A stretch of DNA of 64,000 nt, from contig NC_037599.1 in the NCBI RefSeq assembly GCF_003073045.1, forward strand, positions 21,952,555-22,016,554. Reading direction: 5' to 3'. This document shows positions 23,542-36,652 of the stretch, one piece after another. A program made the position numbers and the translations under genes. The notes beneath the pieces are model-generated. The model was not told the DNA's origin. It did no database searches and saw nothing but the letters and a program-made list of their open reading frames with translations. Source of the stretch: Pomacea canaliculata (taxonomy: Eukaryota > Mollusca > Gastropoda > Architaenioglossa > Ampullariidae). Positions within the stretch are counted from its first letter, which is position 1, and the number at the start of each line of letters is the position of its first letter.

Positions 23542-26500
23542 GATCACTGTCTGGACTGGATCATGTTTCTTAAGACTCTTTCTAGATGTGTTTGCATCTG
23601 CTGTACACATGCAAATTCAAATTTGAAATTTGAATCCACCATTTTTGGATACCAGGGTACCTGCCATACTTTGATATGGAGTTTAAAGCAATTTGAGATG
23701 GTGACAAAGTTGTTTGGATGACAATGCCTTTGGATGTTAAAATACCTGTGTACTGCATGTTTGTAGTTATTCAAGTTGTCAGCACCTGGGACCTCTGATT
23801 ACTAAATTGGAATATAAATGTATGCTCATGTTTTATAAGAGATATGGATCAGGAAATACCAAACTGATGGAAAAGGAAATTTTAGCATCAATCTGAGTTT
23901 CAGGTCCAGCAGCAAATAAAATTGAATAACCAAGTAATGAAGGGGTGAATATGCTTGAAGATCTTTTTGCAAAGAGGCTTCTGGTAACTATGCATCATTG
24001 TCTTATTAAAAGATTGCCTTACTCATGGCGATTTTCTTGCAACGACTGACATATTCCAAGTCATGGCAATTTCCTTGCAATGACTTTATACGGATGTTTT
24101 ATGGAGATCAACTGCACTTTGGTGGCCACCAAATTCAGATCTTAAAACTTGCAGCATGCATCCCTATTTTTCATGGAGTCAAGACATTTTTAAGTTCATT
24201 GGCTGAATGCTGAACATGAACAAGGCATCCCATCTTCACTTTTTTTTCTTATGGCGCAGTGATCCCTGTGTGTGACAATGGCATTTAGTTGACAGTGCAA
24301 TTAACAGCTTCTGAACACTGTGTGCTCAAGGAGTATTTAGAAGTATATTCATAGCTTTTACTATATTACACCACCAACCTCCACGAAAATAGATTGAGAA
24401 CAACTTGAATGTGTAGCAACAAACATTTAGAAAGGTACTCATTCAAAAATGGATTCCATTTAAAAAGAACCTACAGATGAGCTTCCCCGGTGAGGATTCG
24501 TGCTGTAGGTCTTACATTTTAAGTTTACTTGTTGACATTGTTGATTGAAATCAAATGAGAATTTGGTGGAGGGAAACAGGGGAAATAGAATAAATGGATG
24601 ATTAAAAGAAAAACAAAATCCTCAACACAATCGTGTGAACGTTGAGGAAATTTTTTAAAAAGTAAATGCATTTACATGTACGCACATGTGGTTGCATGTG
24701 TACCAAGCTGTCATATTCTCCTGCTATGTTTATAAATGTTGCTTTTTGATCACTAGTTGCTCAGCATGCTTAAAGATGTTTATACAATTCTTTTACAATT
24801 TGCCTACTGATGTATTCTTTTATCAGCAGGTCTTTATGTGTATGCAAAGTAATTGTGACCATTATAGCCTAATCATTTACTGCTAATGTAAAATGTGAGA
24901 TTTTCAATGTCCATCCACAGCATTGCATATTTACAAAATTACACATATTTTTGAGTGATCACAACGATAACTGTTTTGTGGTTTCTTGTTGAATATTTGC
25001 AGGCATATCATGGAAGTTGTTGGTAGGGTTTTTTGTGTGATGTCTCAGCCATTAATTTTTTTAATAGCATGTGCAAGAAATATTTCTTCCACTCCCAGGT
25101 GATATTTTCCCCCTTTATATTGAGAAGGTTGATCTGCTTTTGGTATGGAAGGAAGAAAACCTATGTTCTAAGCATAGGAGTAATGTATCTTTAGAAAATA
25201 ATCTAGCCTACTGCAGCAGTGAATTCATTTTAACTTTGGAGAAAGTAGTTCAAAATTACAAAATGTAAGCACATCTGTAGCCTTACATAAGCTAGTATTA
25301 GCAGAGTTTTTCATAAAATACAAAATGTTTTCAGACTATCCCACTCAAAAGCTAAATTTGTTGGGATGTTCCAGACCTTCAGTAAAAAAAACTGTTGGTG
25401 GGTTTAGCCACTCCAGCCCAAACCCCAGTAAAATATTGGAGTACTGTTAATCAGTAGCAGGAAAAAAGTACACAGCAATGTACATAAGTTTTTATTGTGA
25501 CCGTAATCACTGATGTAATGTTTTATCAATATAAGAGTATGCCACTGCTGCTGTTTTATAACAATGAAAAAATATTGCCATTTATGACTAGCTTATTTCA
25601 AAATGTCTTATGCAAGACCTCCAACATATAGTCAAACTCTTTTAATGTTTTGACATGCCAGAGGTATCACCATTACAAAAAAAAAAAAAAAAAAAATTGT
25701 CTTATAACAGATTTACTGAATCATCTAAGTGTTAAAAAAAAAATTTCTGAGCTGAATTTATTAAACCTTAAGTATAAGTCAAGGAAAAAAAAGATGAAAA
25801 CACTTAGACTGTGTTACAATTAAGCACAAAACTTTGACTTTCATATTACCCGATCCCGTTCTTTGTTAATAGGTTTGAAATGCGAAAGGTGTCCAGGACA
25901 AATGTTTAGATCATGCTCACATGTATATGCTGTGAACAGCCTGTACTCAGCTGATGGTACTTCTTGTGCAGATAAATTGATGCTGCATAAGCAGTGGAAT
26001 TTAAACGCAATTTTAAGACATTGGAGGTTGAATTCAAATAGAAATGTAAAGATGGTATCATAATGAGTTATTTTTATTAAAAAATTTAGTTTTCTCTCAT
26101 GACAAAATGGTTGTAAGCAAAGAAGAGAAACAGTGGAGGAGATGTTTTGTCGATACTGGCTTTTTGAGTTCTCTGGGAAATATATAGCTATTTTAAAGCC
26201 AACATCAGCATTTATTGTGAAATTTCGCCAATTACATCTTTTGGCATATTCAAAATAAAAACACGATCATTTTTCTCAGTGATTTGCTTTTTATTTTTAG
26301 AGAATGTGTATCTGTATATGCTGCCACTTTGCTAGATGACAACTTATCAACATCTAATAAGACTCAGTATTATTTAATACTTGATACAACACAAGCTACT
26401 GGTACATGCATACAACATGCACATATTCACACATTTCATTTAATCATAGATGATTATATAAAGAATGCAACCACAGTATGACAAAAATTCAAGCAATGAT

Positions 26501-26599
26501 GATTGCTGCAACCAACAACTAAACGAGTTGCGCCAAATGAAATCTTTTTTTTTTTACAGTGTTCAGTCTTTTTTCAACATGAACTCAGCACTAAAACCT
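23542..26599. other. 3' UTR of the FN3 gene and intergenic spacer
   Basis: AATAAA for the plus-strand gene is at 23916-23921. On the minus strand, AATAAA (TTTATT on plus) at 26211-26216 lies about 390 nt beyond the SNRPA1 stop and is a plausible polyadenylation signal for it. Between them is AT-rich sequence with a poly(A) run at about 25678-25697. No conserved coding exon was recognised on either strand. Confidence 0.5.
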
Positions 26600-29500
26600 T
26601 TATGTCTCCATGTCTTCATCATCGTCCTCCTCCTCAGCTTCTTCTTCTTTCTGGAAACTGGGTTTTTCATCCTGATCTTCCTGCATGTCCATTGTTTTTT
26701 CTTCCTCTATCTCCTCATCCTCCTCCTCTTCCTCCTCCCCACCTGCAAAAGAACAAGCAAAAATCATCATGTTTCTTCAATTTAGTTTTAAAAGTGATAA
26801 CAGACTTATTAAAGGAGAAGTAGTAATGAGTGAATAGTTACAAATAATTAGATTAAATCATCAATGACAAACTTATTTTTGAAGCTCAAGTAGATGACAT
26901 AATTATGAAAATGCATAGCCCCCTATACAGTCTGAGAAAACTGAACTTCAAACATTTTATGCTACTTTTATATGGAGCCTCATGACTTTTACTCAGGTGT
27001 TTTGGGGTGGGAACATTGCAGAGCAGGACATACACAAATTCAACAAGAACATTTACAAACTAAGCAGGAGGAGAGGGCAGAATGACAGAGACAATGCATG
27101 ACATGCTTTTAATCAACAAAAGAAAAAAATTTCAAGCCCTGTGATTTTTGTCTGAGAAAAGAAAAATGGCATAATCTTGTGCATGTATAGGCAGAAAGTT
27201 GTACCATATAACACCTGCTGCCTGTTAGCACAATGTTTATTTAATGGCAACTACAACATGTTCATGAACATGGAAAATATTGTTTTTTATGTCCCTGGAA
27301 TTCATACAAAAATATGCAAGTAGATCTGCAGATTCTTGTAAACATTATCATCATAATACTGTATTTTTAGTTTCCACATTCTGTCAAACACAAAACGCCC
27401 GTGAAAAGATGTAACGAGCAAGACACACCACCTTCATTTACTACCCCTTAATCATAAAAAGTCTTTTTTTTTTTTCACCTGTGGCTTGTGGGTTTGAAGC
27501 AGGTTTGTTGGAAGGGATCTGGCCAGATAATAACAACTGCTTCAGTCTCTCCACTTCTTCCAGAGTAGAGGCACGAGCAATGGCTTGCTGCAAGAGATAA
27601 GAAGATTGCCAGCTAACTTTCAAAAGACCCACCAAATGCTTTGTTGTAATATATAAACATGCACAAGAAATGAGAAACAGGCCCCAGTAATGACTCTCAG
27701 ATCAAAAAAGCTGTACATTTTTTTCTTGTACAGAAATTCTTTTTAGACAGACTCATTTAAAATACATTTTTTTAGTTTACTCAACATCACACAAATCTGA
27801 GCCAACAGAAGAGCTGGTAATGTTACCTTAATTGCTTCAATATCTTCTTTGGATGGTCCACTAGGAGTAGCTCGTTTCTCTGGAAGATCCTCACCAGGAA
27901 CAAAGGTCTTGCTTTTCTTGCCCACTTCTGCTGCAAGTTGCTGCCCCTTTTTGCCCTTGAACAACCGAGCAGCTGCTTCTCGCTCCTACAGGAGTACGAA
28001 ACCAGCTTAATGCTAACAAACTATGGTATCGTTTACATAAATGTAAAAAGGCCCCCCACCCCCAAGACTTTATGAAGGGGTATGTGCACAACAACTGCAT
28101 TTTTTTTTTTTGCCATAAAGCATGCATATAGGACATATTTTAAGAAAATATACTGCAAAACTATTATTAAATGTTGACTAACCTTAAGTCGAATCCTCTG
28201 AAAATCTAGCACTCGAAGAGAAGGTATTCGGAAGATGACATAGTATCTGTAATGTTTCTTTGCAATCACTGGATTTCGCAGCAAACTGGAAATAATGATA
28301 ACTCATTTAGGACAGCATGACATTTCCCAAAAGGTTGTTAACATAAGCAGAAACAAATATCTTAATGATAAGCAGCATTTAGTATTTAGTGGTAGAAATA
28401 GATAACGGGATCACTATTAGTGAAAAGAAACCTTGGTCACATATACACGAACACATATGCACCCTATTTACTCTTTACCTGAGGTGCTCCAGTTTTGACA
28501 AGGAAGCAAGAGGATCCAGATCTCCCAGCTCATGAATGGCATTATTGGTCAAGATCAGAGTATTCAGGTTGGGAATCACTTCACCTAGGTTCTCCCCTAT
28601 TCGACTGCAACAGTCAATCATATGTACTTATGGATTCATTACAACTTAATGTACTAATGATAAATCATTCATCTTTCTTTAAATCTGCAAAATGTAAATA
28701 ATCATACTGATTTTGAGGAGAATACATTGTTATTCAAAGAACTTTTGCACTTAATGAACTATGTAACAAAAGTGAGGACTTGCATGATAGTCCTTGCCCC
28801 GTGTTCCCACCACCAAAGAAAACATTGTTCACCTGTACTGTAGGCTTTAAAAATTTCCGCATGAAAGATATGCTTTGTTGTCCATTAGAACAGCATATGA
28901 TACAGAAAGGCATAGGAACATAAAAAAAATTACATGGGGATGGGATTGGTGTTAATGCCGAGTCAGCAACTATATTGTAGTAAGGCAGCCAGCCATGTGA
29001 ACAGCTGAACCCATGACAGCCCCCACACACTATAGTGGTGACAGGCACTAAATGTTGTGCCACAAAATAATACAAGGGACTGACAACATCAGAAAAGTGC
29101 ACACATCCTAGAGCCAAACTGAAACCGTCAAATTTGACAAATATCTGCTAAATAATATTCAACTAAATACTATTCAATGATGCATACCAACTAGTCTGAA
29201 TCTATTAAATGCTGTTTTGACACCCATATTACAGTGTCTTACAAGTAGCCTCTTAGATAACTGAATATCAGTGAAGATAACAAAAAAATGCAAAGCAAAA
29301 GTTTATGTTTTCCACAAATGTCGCATCACAGCTGTGTTTAAGTGCAAACTTTTGTAAAAAGTTAAATCTATCAATTACTTACACCATTCTGTTATTGTTG
29401 AAGAGCAAAACCTTCAGTCGTTTCAAAAGAGGAAAGCCATCCAACTTCCGAATATCGTTGTCAGAGAAATCTATTGTGTCAAACTGATCCTAAAAATGAT

Positions 29501-31479
29501 GACATAAGACTGCTATTATTGATCTTTGTTAATTGTTACACAACTATTTCAGAGCACCAAAAAAAAAAAAAAAAAACCTGATAAAAACATTAGCACACCG
29601 AAGACATGATATTAGACTACATATGCATAAGACTGTTTGATGTCAGTTAAAAAATAATTCAACATATCTGTATATTTATACATCATGCAGAAAAGTAGAG
29701 ATCAGTTTTCAAGTTCGAGATGGTTAGTCATAAGTACCACAAGAAAGTAACTAAATAAAGTGAAGAGAAATGTCAAAGAAACTTAAGCAATAACAATATG
29801 CATTAATATGAAACATACAAGGGTGGCGCCAAGGTTTTCGATGACTGGAATCCGGTAACCTGAAAAACAGCAAAAAATCATTGTGATACATCAGTCTGTA
29901 GAGCTTTTTAACCTTCAGAACATCAATATAAAATGTAGTCACTATTATAAATATAAATAAGATGCAAAAAAACAAAATCTATATTACTTTGTAAAAGAGT
30001 TGTCACAAGAAACACAAAGGGAAATCTGGTCTCTACAGAAATCTATAAACAACACATTTTCAAAACTGAAAAAAAAAACCATTCAGCACAACAAGTTAAA
30101 ACACTTCTGAGTGACTATTTGCCCTGTGAACTACTAAGTTTCTTAGGAGTCGACTCACATAAAACAGTTTCATACGCAGAATGCTATTTGTAAAGACTGT
30201 GACTGCTCACTGCAGCTGCTACATATGCACCAAAAAATGTTGATCACTTGCTTTTAAAATATATGTGACAAGAAGAAGGTAATCCCATAACATTCTAGTC
30301 ATTAGAGAATGAAAAACTAGAGACCAAAGGTGACATTTCTTGTGAGGGTGGTGCCTAGCCTCACTTGCTGTCTTTCCTTTCCTAAATCTCCGGACTCACA
30401 GGACTGGCCAAAATGTAAAGCAGGCTGTATGTGTGCGACCTCAAGAGCGCACTTTTGGGTGCGGGTGTAGGTGTAGGTGTAGAAGATGAGAGAGAAAGGG
30501 CTAACGAAAAATAGTTTCTATGTGAGTGGAGTATTCGCGAGTGCATATGTGTGTGTGTACGCGCGCAAGCTCTAAAGGAAGTAAGATAGAGAGAGGGCAA
30601 ATGAAGAATGGTTGGCATGAGTGTAATTGCTAGGTAATGAGTGGTTGAAGCGATACGAACATAATTTTGTACTTTATATAATTTACATCTTCTGCCTGTG
30701 TATGTTTTATGGCCGATGATGAAATTTATATCTTGGTTGTCAACCCATCAAATAAATCGTTCAATTCTCCTTTCCTAAATCTCAGTCAAATGGGTCAGGA
30801 ATAGCAAGGCAAATGTATGCTGCACCACATGAGTATTGCATATCAGTGTATCTCTTTACAACCTCCTCCCCCTCACCCCAAAGTGAAGGAAAATATAACA
30901 AGAAGACTCCACAGCCATAGCAAAGCTGTCATTTTCATGGTGTATGTCAAGCACCTTCTTTTTAAAAACAATTTTTAATAGCCACAACAAATGCTGTATT
31001 CTATATTGAACAGCTATTTACACTGCTCTCACATTTGTGTCACTGCAAGAAACTGAAAGCTTTTCTTGTAACTATAATGGGTATAAGATAGCGTTAATAA
31101 TTCATAAAAGCCAATTTTGCATTGATTTTGAAAACCATTGTAAACTTCTGCAAAACAACTTTATAATAGTGTACAATCATATTCTAAATTGTGAATATCA
31201 TTTGTCTCTCAATACTGTGAACAAAGCAGTGGAGAGGTGAATGGGAAATGATTTTTATTAAATGTTTTGTCGCTGATAAGATAGAAACGAAAAAGAAACT
31301 ACCGGATGGTTAATCGAATCTTGGCCCCAACAAACATTAAATCAAGGAATTGAAGACACTTTTGTTTATCGCTAAACTCATGGATTTTCAAACTTACCTC
31401 TCAAATCAAGTTCCCGGTCTCTTACAGCGTTTGTGTACTGGGCACTCTGCTCAATGAGGTCTGCTGTCAAGCGGACCAT
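26600..31479 (-). CDS. SNRPA1: U2 small nuclear ribonucleoprotein A' (SNRPA1)
   Basis: U2A' is the leucine-rich-repeat protein that binds U2B'' and U2 snRNA in the spliceosome. Coding exons on the minus strand, 5' to 3': 31479-31398, 29859-29819, 29489-29383, 28604-28479, 28285-28183, 27985-27827, 27587-27479 and 26742-26600. They total 870 nt, 289 aa, all in phase. Nearly invariant family stretches are MVRLTADLIEQSAQYTNAV, RDRELDLRG, YRIPVIENLGATL, DFSDNDIRKLDGFPLLKRL, LILTNNAIHELGDLDPLASL, LRNPVIAKKHYRYYVIF, RVLDFQRIRLKEREAA and a C-terminal STLEEVERLKQLLLSGQIP. The last exon adds a tail of about 47 residues dominated by Glu and Asp, making the protein longer than the roughly 255-residue vertebrate form. 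The ATG at 31479 is the conserved MVRLT start. Confidence 0.97.
28936..29068 (-). mobile_element. tRNA-derived SINE, copy 3 (diverged, internally shortened)
   Basis: It aligns with copies at 8426 and 20283 through GGTGTTAATGCCGAGTCAGC, TAAGGCAGCCAGCC, AGCTGAACCCA (B-box complement), GTGGTGACAGGCACTAA and TTGTGCCAC. It lacks part of the middle. The C-rich end is interrupted (GGGGATGGGA on the plus strand). Possible degenerate target-site repeats are AAAATTACATGGGG (from 28926) and AAAATAATACAAGGG (from 29064). It sits in the SNRPA1 intron between the exons at 28479-28604 and 29383-29489. Confidence 0.7.
29559..29577 (+). repeat. Poly(A) tract in an SNRPA1 intron
   Basis: A run of about 18 A on the plus strand, i.e. 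a pyrimidine (T) run on the coding minus strand. It lies just upstream, in transcript terms, of the acceptor of the exon at 29383-29489 but about 70 nt from it, so it is probably a simple tract rather than the functional polypyrimidine tract. Confidence 0.4.
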
Positions 31480-31625
31480 TGTGATTTACTCTTTAACACA
31501 CCCTCTTCAATATAGTTAATTTTATAAGAAGTTGTTACTGACTGTATGGGGTATTCACGTTTCAGCGGTATACGCCATTAACTTCCGGTGAGACTTTTAC
31601 GGTTTTCAATATGAAAGATGGGCAC
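31480..31625 (-). promoter_or_regulatory. SNRPA1 promoter with perfect ETS/GABP site
   Basis: ACTTCCGGT at 31581-31589 (ACCGGAAGT on the coding strand) is the full ETS/GABP consensus, about 100 bp upstream of the ATG. This spacing is usual for TATA-less housekeeping genes. The motif is seen directly; its use is inferred. Confidence 0.5.
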
Positions 31626-32965
31626 ATTTTTTTGTTTGAAGGTTATTTTTATTCGTTAAATTCATTTTAAGCATATGTTTAATAGTTAAATTGTAAAATC
31701 TAGGTTTTGGTGGAGATAAGCAACATCCTATTAAAAAAAAAAATTTTTGGGGGAAAATTGTTCAAGGGAACTAAACAGTGAGACGGACCATAGTATTTGT
31801 CTGTGAGTTACTCCTCTTGGACCATCTTCAAGGAGGAATAATTTTTTTTTTTATCCATTTTTGTGTGTGTGTTATAATTTACATGAAGAGAACTTAACAT
31901 TAAATCTATCAATTACAGTTTCAAGTTTTTTTTTCTAATTAAACGGGGAAAGGGTGCATAACGAAGGCATCATATATGAAAACTTAATTCCGAGCTCGGC
32001 ACACAGCTTGTTTTACCAGAAGTAAATTGAATGGTGTCAGCTGCCTACAGGCCAGTGCTTCCCACACAAATCCCTTCCGACTTCATCTGGTCGTTTTCGT
32101 GACAAGACAAAATTCTCTTATTTCGCCTTCATCGGCTTTTTTTCCCTTGATGATTGATGAGGTCTTGGCCTCTTGAAATGACAGACTGGCGTGGACTGCT
32201 ACACTTTGCTGTTTTCCTGCCAACTCAGAAGTTTTCTTGTCTCCACCGATTCTATTGTGAGCCGACACAACTGTAGAGGACAAAAGATGAATTTTTGCCT
32301 CGGGCGAAGGTTCGATGCTGATGCTTCATGTCTTCTAATCTCTGATTCGCACTGCTGGAATTGGGAGTGCTTAAAGTGTAGACAGAGAATCTGTCAGGAA
32401 GACTGTCAGGAGGTATTTCAACCCTGATGTTGACGGGTGCATGCTCACAGCGCTGATCTCGAGCTTGTGGTTAGAGCTCAGATCGCCACTGGCAGTTGAT
32501 CGGCTCTCTGGGGGCTTCTTGTGATGCTGGATGCAGGCTCCATTCCCTCCACTTCACGTTGGGCCGTTGGTGGAATTGCCGATTTAGGTGACAGGCCACG
32601 CGCTCACTCACTGGACAGCGTTTATGGGTCTCATCCCATACAGACGTTCGGAAGTCGCTTTACTCTGGTTATGTTTGGATATGATACCAGAAATCCTCGC
32701 TCTGACGACACCTTGTTCATGTAGAGACCATCCTGAAAATTTGAGATTGGACTTGTTTGCAGAATGTCAGCGTTTCTTCTGTACAGTTCTTTCAGATGAG
32801 GATTTGGGTTTTGGGGCTTGAAGCTGTTTTTTGGTTAGTGAGCTGTGTTCACTCGATACACTTTGATTTCTTCACTTGAATAATGAGTTTCTTTTTGCAT
32901 CTAATCACCAAGAGCTGAATTGAGGAAGTCTTTCACGTTTCAAGTGTCTATCAGCTATCATCCAC

Positions 32966-32998
<33 letters not shown>

Positions 32999-35900
32999 TC
33001 ATCAGCAGCAAAAAACAATATACACGCACGCACGCACGCACACAAAGAGGATGGAAGGATGGAACTCTCACTTCGAATACTGGAAAACTAAAAAACAAGG
33101 ACGCGTACATTATTTGTGATTAGTGACAAGTAAAACAAAAAGAATTAACAAAATTGTTGAATTGTAGAGTACATCCAGTTGAATATAATGTAGGCATGGT
33201 CTTTGTGACATACTGTCCTGATAGATATGACGATGACATTTGATTTTATTTCGGAATGGTTAAGAACAAGTTAATGGTTTAGTACCATTAGAAACTAGAA
33301 AAATGTAGCAGTTTCTCAGAATTGTTGATAATACCTAGCTAGGAAGTTCTCCCAGGCCTGTGTATGATGCAGCCATTAACACAGAATGTAGAATTGTCTT
33401 TTGCTATTTATTTTAAATATCAGAACCTTTCAGCAAACGACCTAGTTTCTATCCTATGAGCTGTTCCATATTTAATGTTATTCAGAAAAATACACCATGG
33501 TGTCAATAACGCCTCTGGCGCAAGTTGTAAACTTAAATGCGTTTCTACATTAATGTTAAAGAGCTGTGCACTTTAGAACAAACACTGGAATGCAGATATT
33601 CAAAATATTTTTTGTATGAGTTACAAACTAAGACTTCCAATTAATAGCACTAAATGTTGAAAGTCATGATCTGCGTCTGCCAGTCGCAAATATTCAGGTC
33701 ATTGATGGCTGGCTAATCGGGGAAACAGGGAATTACTTCTCCATGGGTTGGCCTAGACCTGTTGACTGATCACAGGGTTTCCATCTTCAGGCTAAAAGAA
33801 ACTCTCATCTTGAGAAATGCCAAAAACTCTCACTGACTTCCGATGGCTGTATTGTTGAAGCCTGTCATAATTTTTCCAGATGATCCTGTTTAGTAGCATC
33901 GTGATTTGATGGGCCTGCAGGGAGATGACTGTGTAAGTGACTGTCCACTCTTTTTATTACCTCCCCTACCACCGAGGTCAAAGCTGTCGCAAGGATAGAA
34001 ATCATTTTTTCCAACTTGATCATTTTTCACTTTCATCACCACTCACATATTTGAAGATCGACAGAGTCTCCTTGATCCTCGATAGGATCGTATCCGGAGA
34101 TGAGAGAGACGTCGATGCATTGGATGATGTTCATGTGTAAGTGTGAGAGGGTACAGGTGTGCCTGCGTGTTAAATATTAAAAATTGAGTATATAATTATA
34201 TATAGACACATACATTATGTTATGTTTACATGTATAAATTACTTTTGTGAGAAACAGAAACATTTCTGTCCTGGATTACGACAATAAAGATTATTAAAGC
34301 AAGGCGTCAATCTTTACTACAGCAAGGTTAAAAAAGAACTGAAATATAAATAAGTAAATGGACAAATAAACGAACGGACCAATGAATGAATGAAAATGCT
34401 TTCAGAAAAAGGAAGAGATAACTGATAATTTAAGAAAAGAAATTTCTTATTTGACATTGTATGTGCAACATTATATATAAAAAAAACTTTCTGTAATGCG
34501 CATTTTCCATCCGTCGTGTTTTTTGTGTATTAGCATGACAATGTAACAAAAAGGGTCTTTCATTTTAACGACCCGTGTAATTTTCAGCACCTGGCTGGAG
34601 GATTTTTGCTGCCCCCATCAACCTCTCCCCTCCCCCTTCTTCCTCCAGTCTCCATCCCACACCGAATGTCGGAAACTTGTTGTTACCATTGCCATTGCCT
34701 CTTGGGAGAAACGCCTTTTGAATGAGGGTGAAATGCGAGAATGGAGCTGGACTAGAAAGTTTCTCAACGGAAATCGTTAATCTTGAATCGAAAATGCTGA
34801 ACACGGAAGGCCGGGCAGAACTCAAGGAATAATAATATTAAAAAATACCTCGCCGCTGGCAGATCAGCGAGTTTCAACTCCGATCTTGAAAGGAAAATCC
34901 ATCAAGTGGATTTGACTAAGTAAATGTAATCAACCAGGTTCAAAATCTGAAGACAGGCTCTAATGTAAATTGTCAGTCAGGGGAAAAAGGAAAACCAAAA
35001 CAAAAACAAAAATAAGACACGAAGATCAAGTGCCAGTGCGCTAGCAGACGCGGTCAAAGGTCGTCGATAACGAGAGAGACTGTGAGGGCGCAGGGCGTTT
35101 GTGTTCCTGATGCCGTGTAAATGTTGGCCATGTTTGTACAGAGTTTGTCGTCTTCCGGAGCTTTGTTTAGGCCAAGCCTCATTTGCACGTCGATTTGGAA
35201 GCAGAGAGAGAGAGAACGAGCATGGATCAGGTTCTAACCGGGACAAAGCACAAATGTGGACGCAGTGGGATCCGATCTCCAGGAACTGTTTGATTGCTTT
35301 GTAGTCGCACAGTGAACACGTGTCACAATGTCTACAAAGGAATTTTTACAAAAGAATTGTTAAGCAACGAGTCATCATCGTGAAACACTTTATTAAAACT
35401 GACAGTCTTCATCGGTTACTGAAAATAGAATCAAGGTATACGGTACTACACAGTACAAGTCAATGTGAAACTGTTAGTATTCTCGTAACTGTGGGCCATG
35501 ATGGAAGTGATTTATATAAATTATTAATGTCATGTTTAATGCACGATGTCACTGATATTTGATAACAAGTGACGGTGGTTGGCTTACACGATGACATCTC
35601 ATCTTACTTGTTCAGACCCCCGACATTTTCCCGGCGATGTTTTATGGCAGATTAGGCAATTTTTCTTGTCATGTGATTTTGTGTTTTTGTACACGATTTA
35701 CACACAATGTAGGACAGGAAAGTTTCGTGCCAAACGAATGAACGGACAAATAAACAAACGAATAAATGCCGAATAAATAAGCTAATAAACAGAAAAATAA
35801 ACAAACAGACCAATGAATCAACGAACGAATGAATGAACGTGTTATTCAATAGCAACTGATTATAATGCGATAAGTGCGTTTACTCTAAACTTGAACATCT

Positions 35901-36600
35901 AGTAATTTCTAAATTTTAGGAAAAAAACAAAGAAATAAGTTTTTATATTATTAATAAACAACAAGATACTACTATTTCGCACTGAAAATTAAGAGAGGAA
36001 TTTTGGAATAAACTTTTTTTCTCACTGTACTAATCTGTAAACCGTTTTCGAATCCTGAGAGAAAACGGTTTTCTTTCATCCTGCATCACCGTTTTAGTCT
36101 CGAGAAGACAGGCTATTCTGTTTATTCGCAAGTGGCCAGATGAATATCTCCCCCTCCCAATTATCCCCGTGAACAGACCGCTGCCTTGCTTGAAGTGCTC
36201 ACAGTTCGTCCTCGTGCCATGGTTTGAGGGAAGAGGCAAAAAGCCTGGCTGCTACCCTGAAGATCCTTAGGGCTGCTTTGAGCAAATTGATTTCCAAATT
36301 GAAAAGCTGCAAAGGCTAGTGGAACAGAAATTCTAGTGTTCATCAGCGAAGACTACCCCCTCCATGCTTCAAGTGAAGCCTGACGATGTGTAGTAAGATG
36401 TACAGAGCGTGGGATGATGGCAAGGTTCTAGTAAGCTGGTCACGTGAACAAACTCTTTCATGGAAGTGAGAATCAATGACAGTCCTCGACTGTCATCAAA
36501 ACAGGAGACATGTCCTCAACCTGACTTGGAGCACTGACTGAGGGTGGAACAGACTGCAAGACTAGTGAAAGCTCGTTTATTGCGTAGAGTGAAGTTTTGT
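31626..36600. other. Gene-free stretch with simple repeats
   Basis: No supported exon was found. Contents noted: a CAA trinucleotide array at about 32966-33000 followed by an ACGC run, and degenerate four-base arrays of the AATA/AACG type at about 34345-34395 and 35725-35840. A somewhat CpG-richer patch lies near 34990-35320. Open frames here show no domain, no conserved splice sites and biased composition. Confidence 0.5.
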
Positions 36601-36621
36601 AGCTTGTAGTAACTTCGTGAA

Positions 36622-36652
<31 letters not shown>

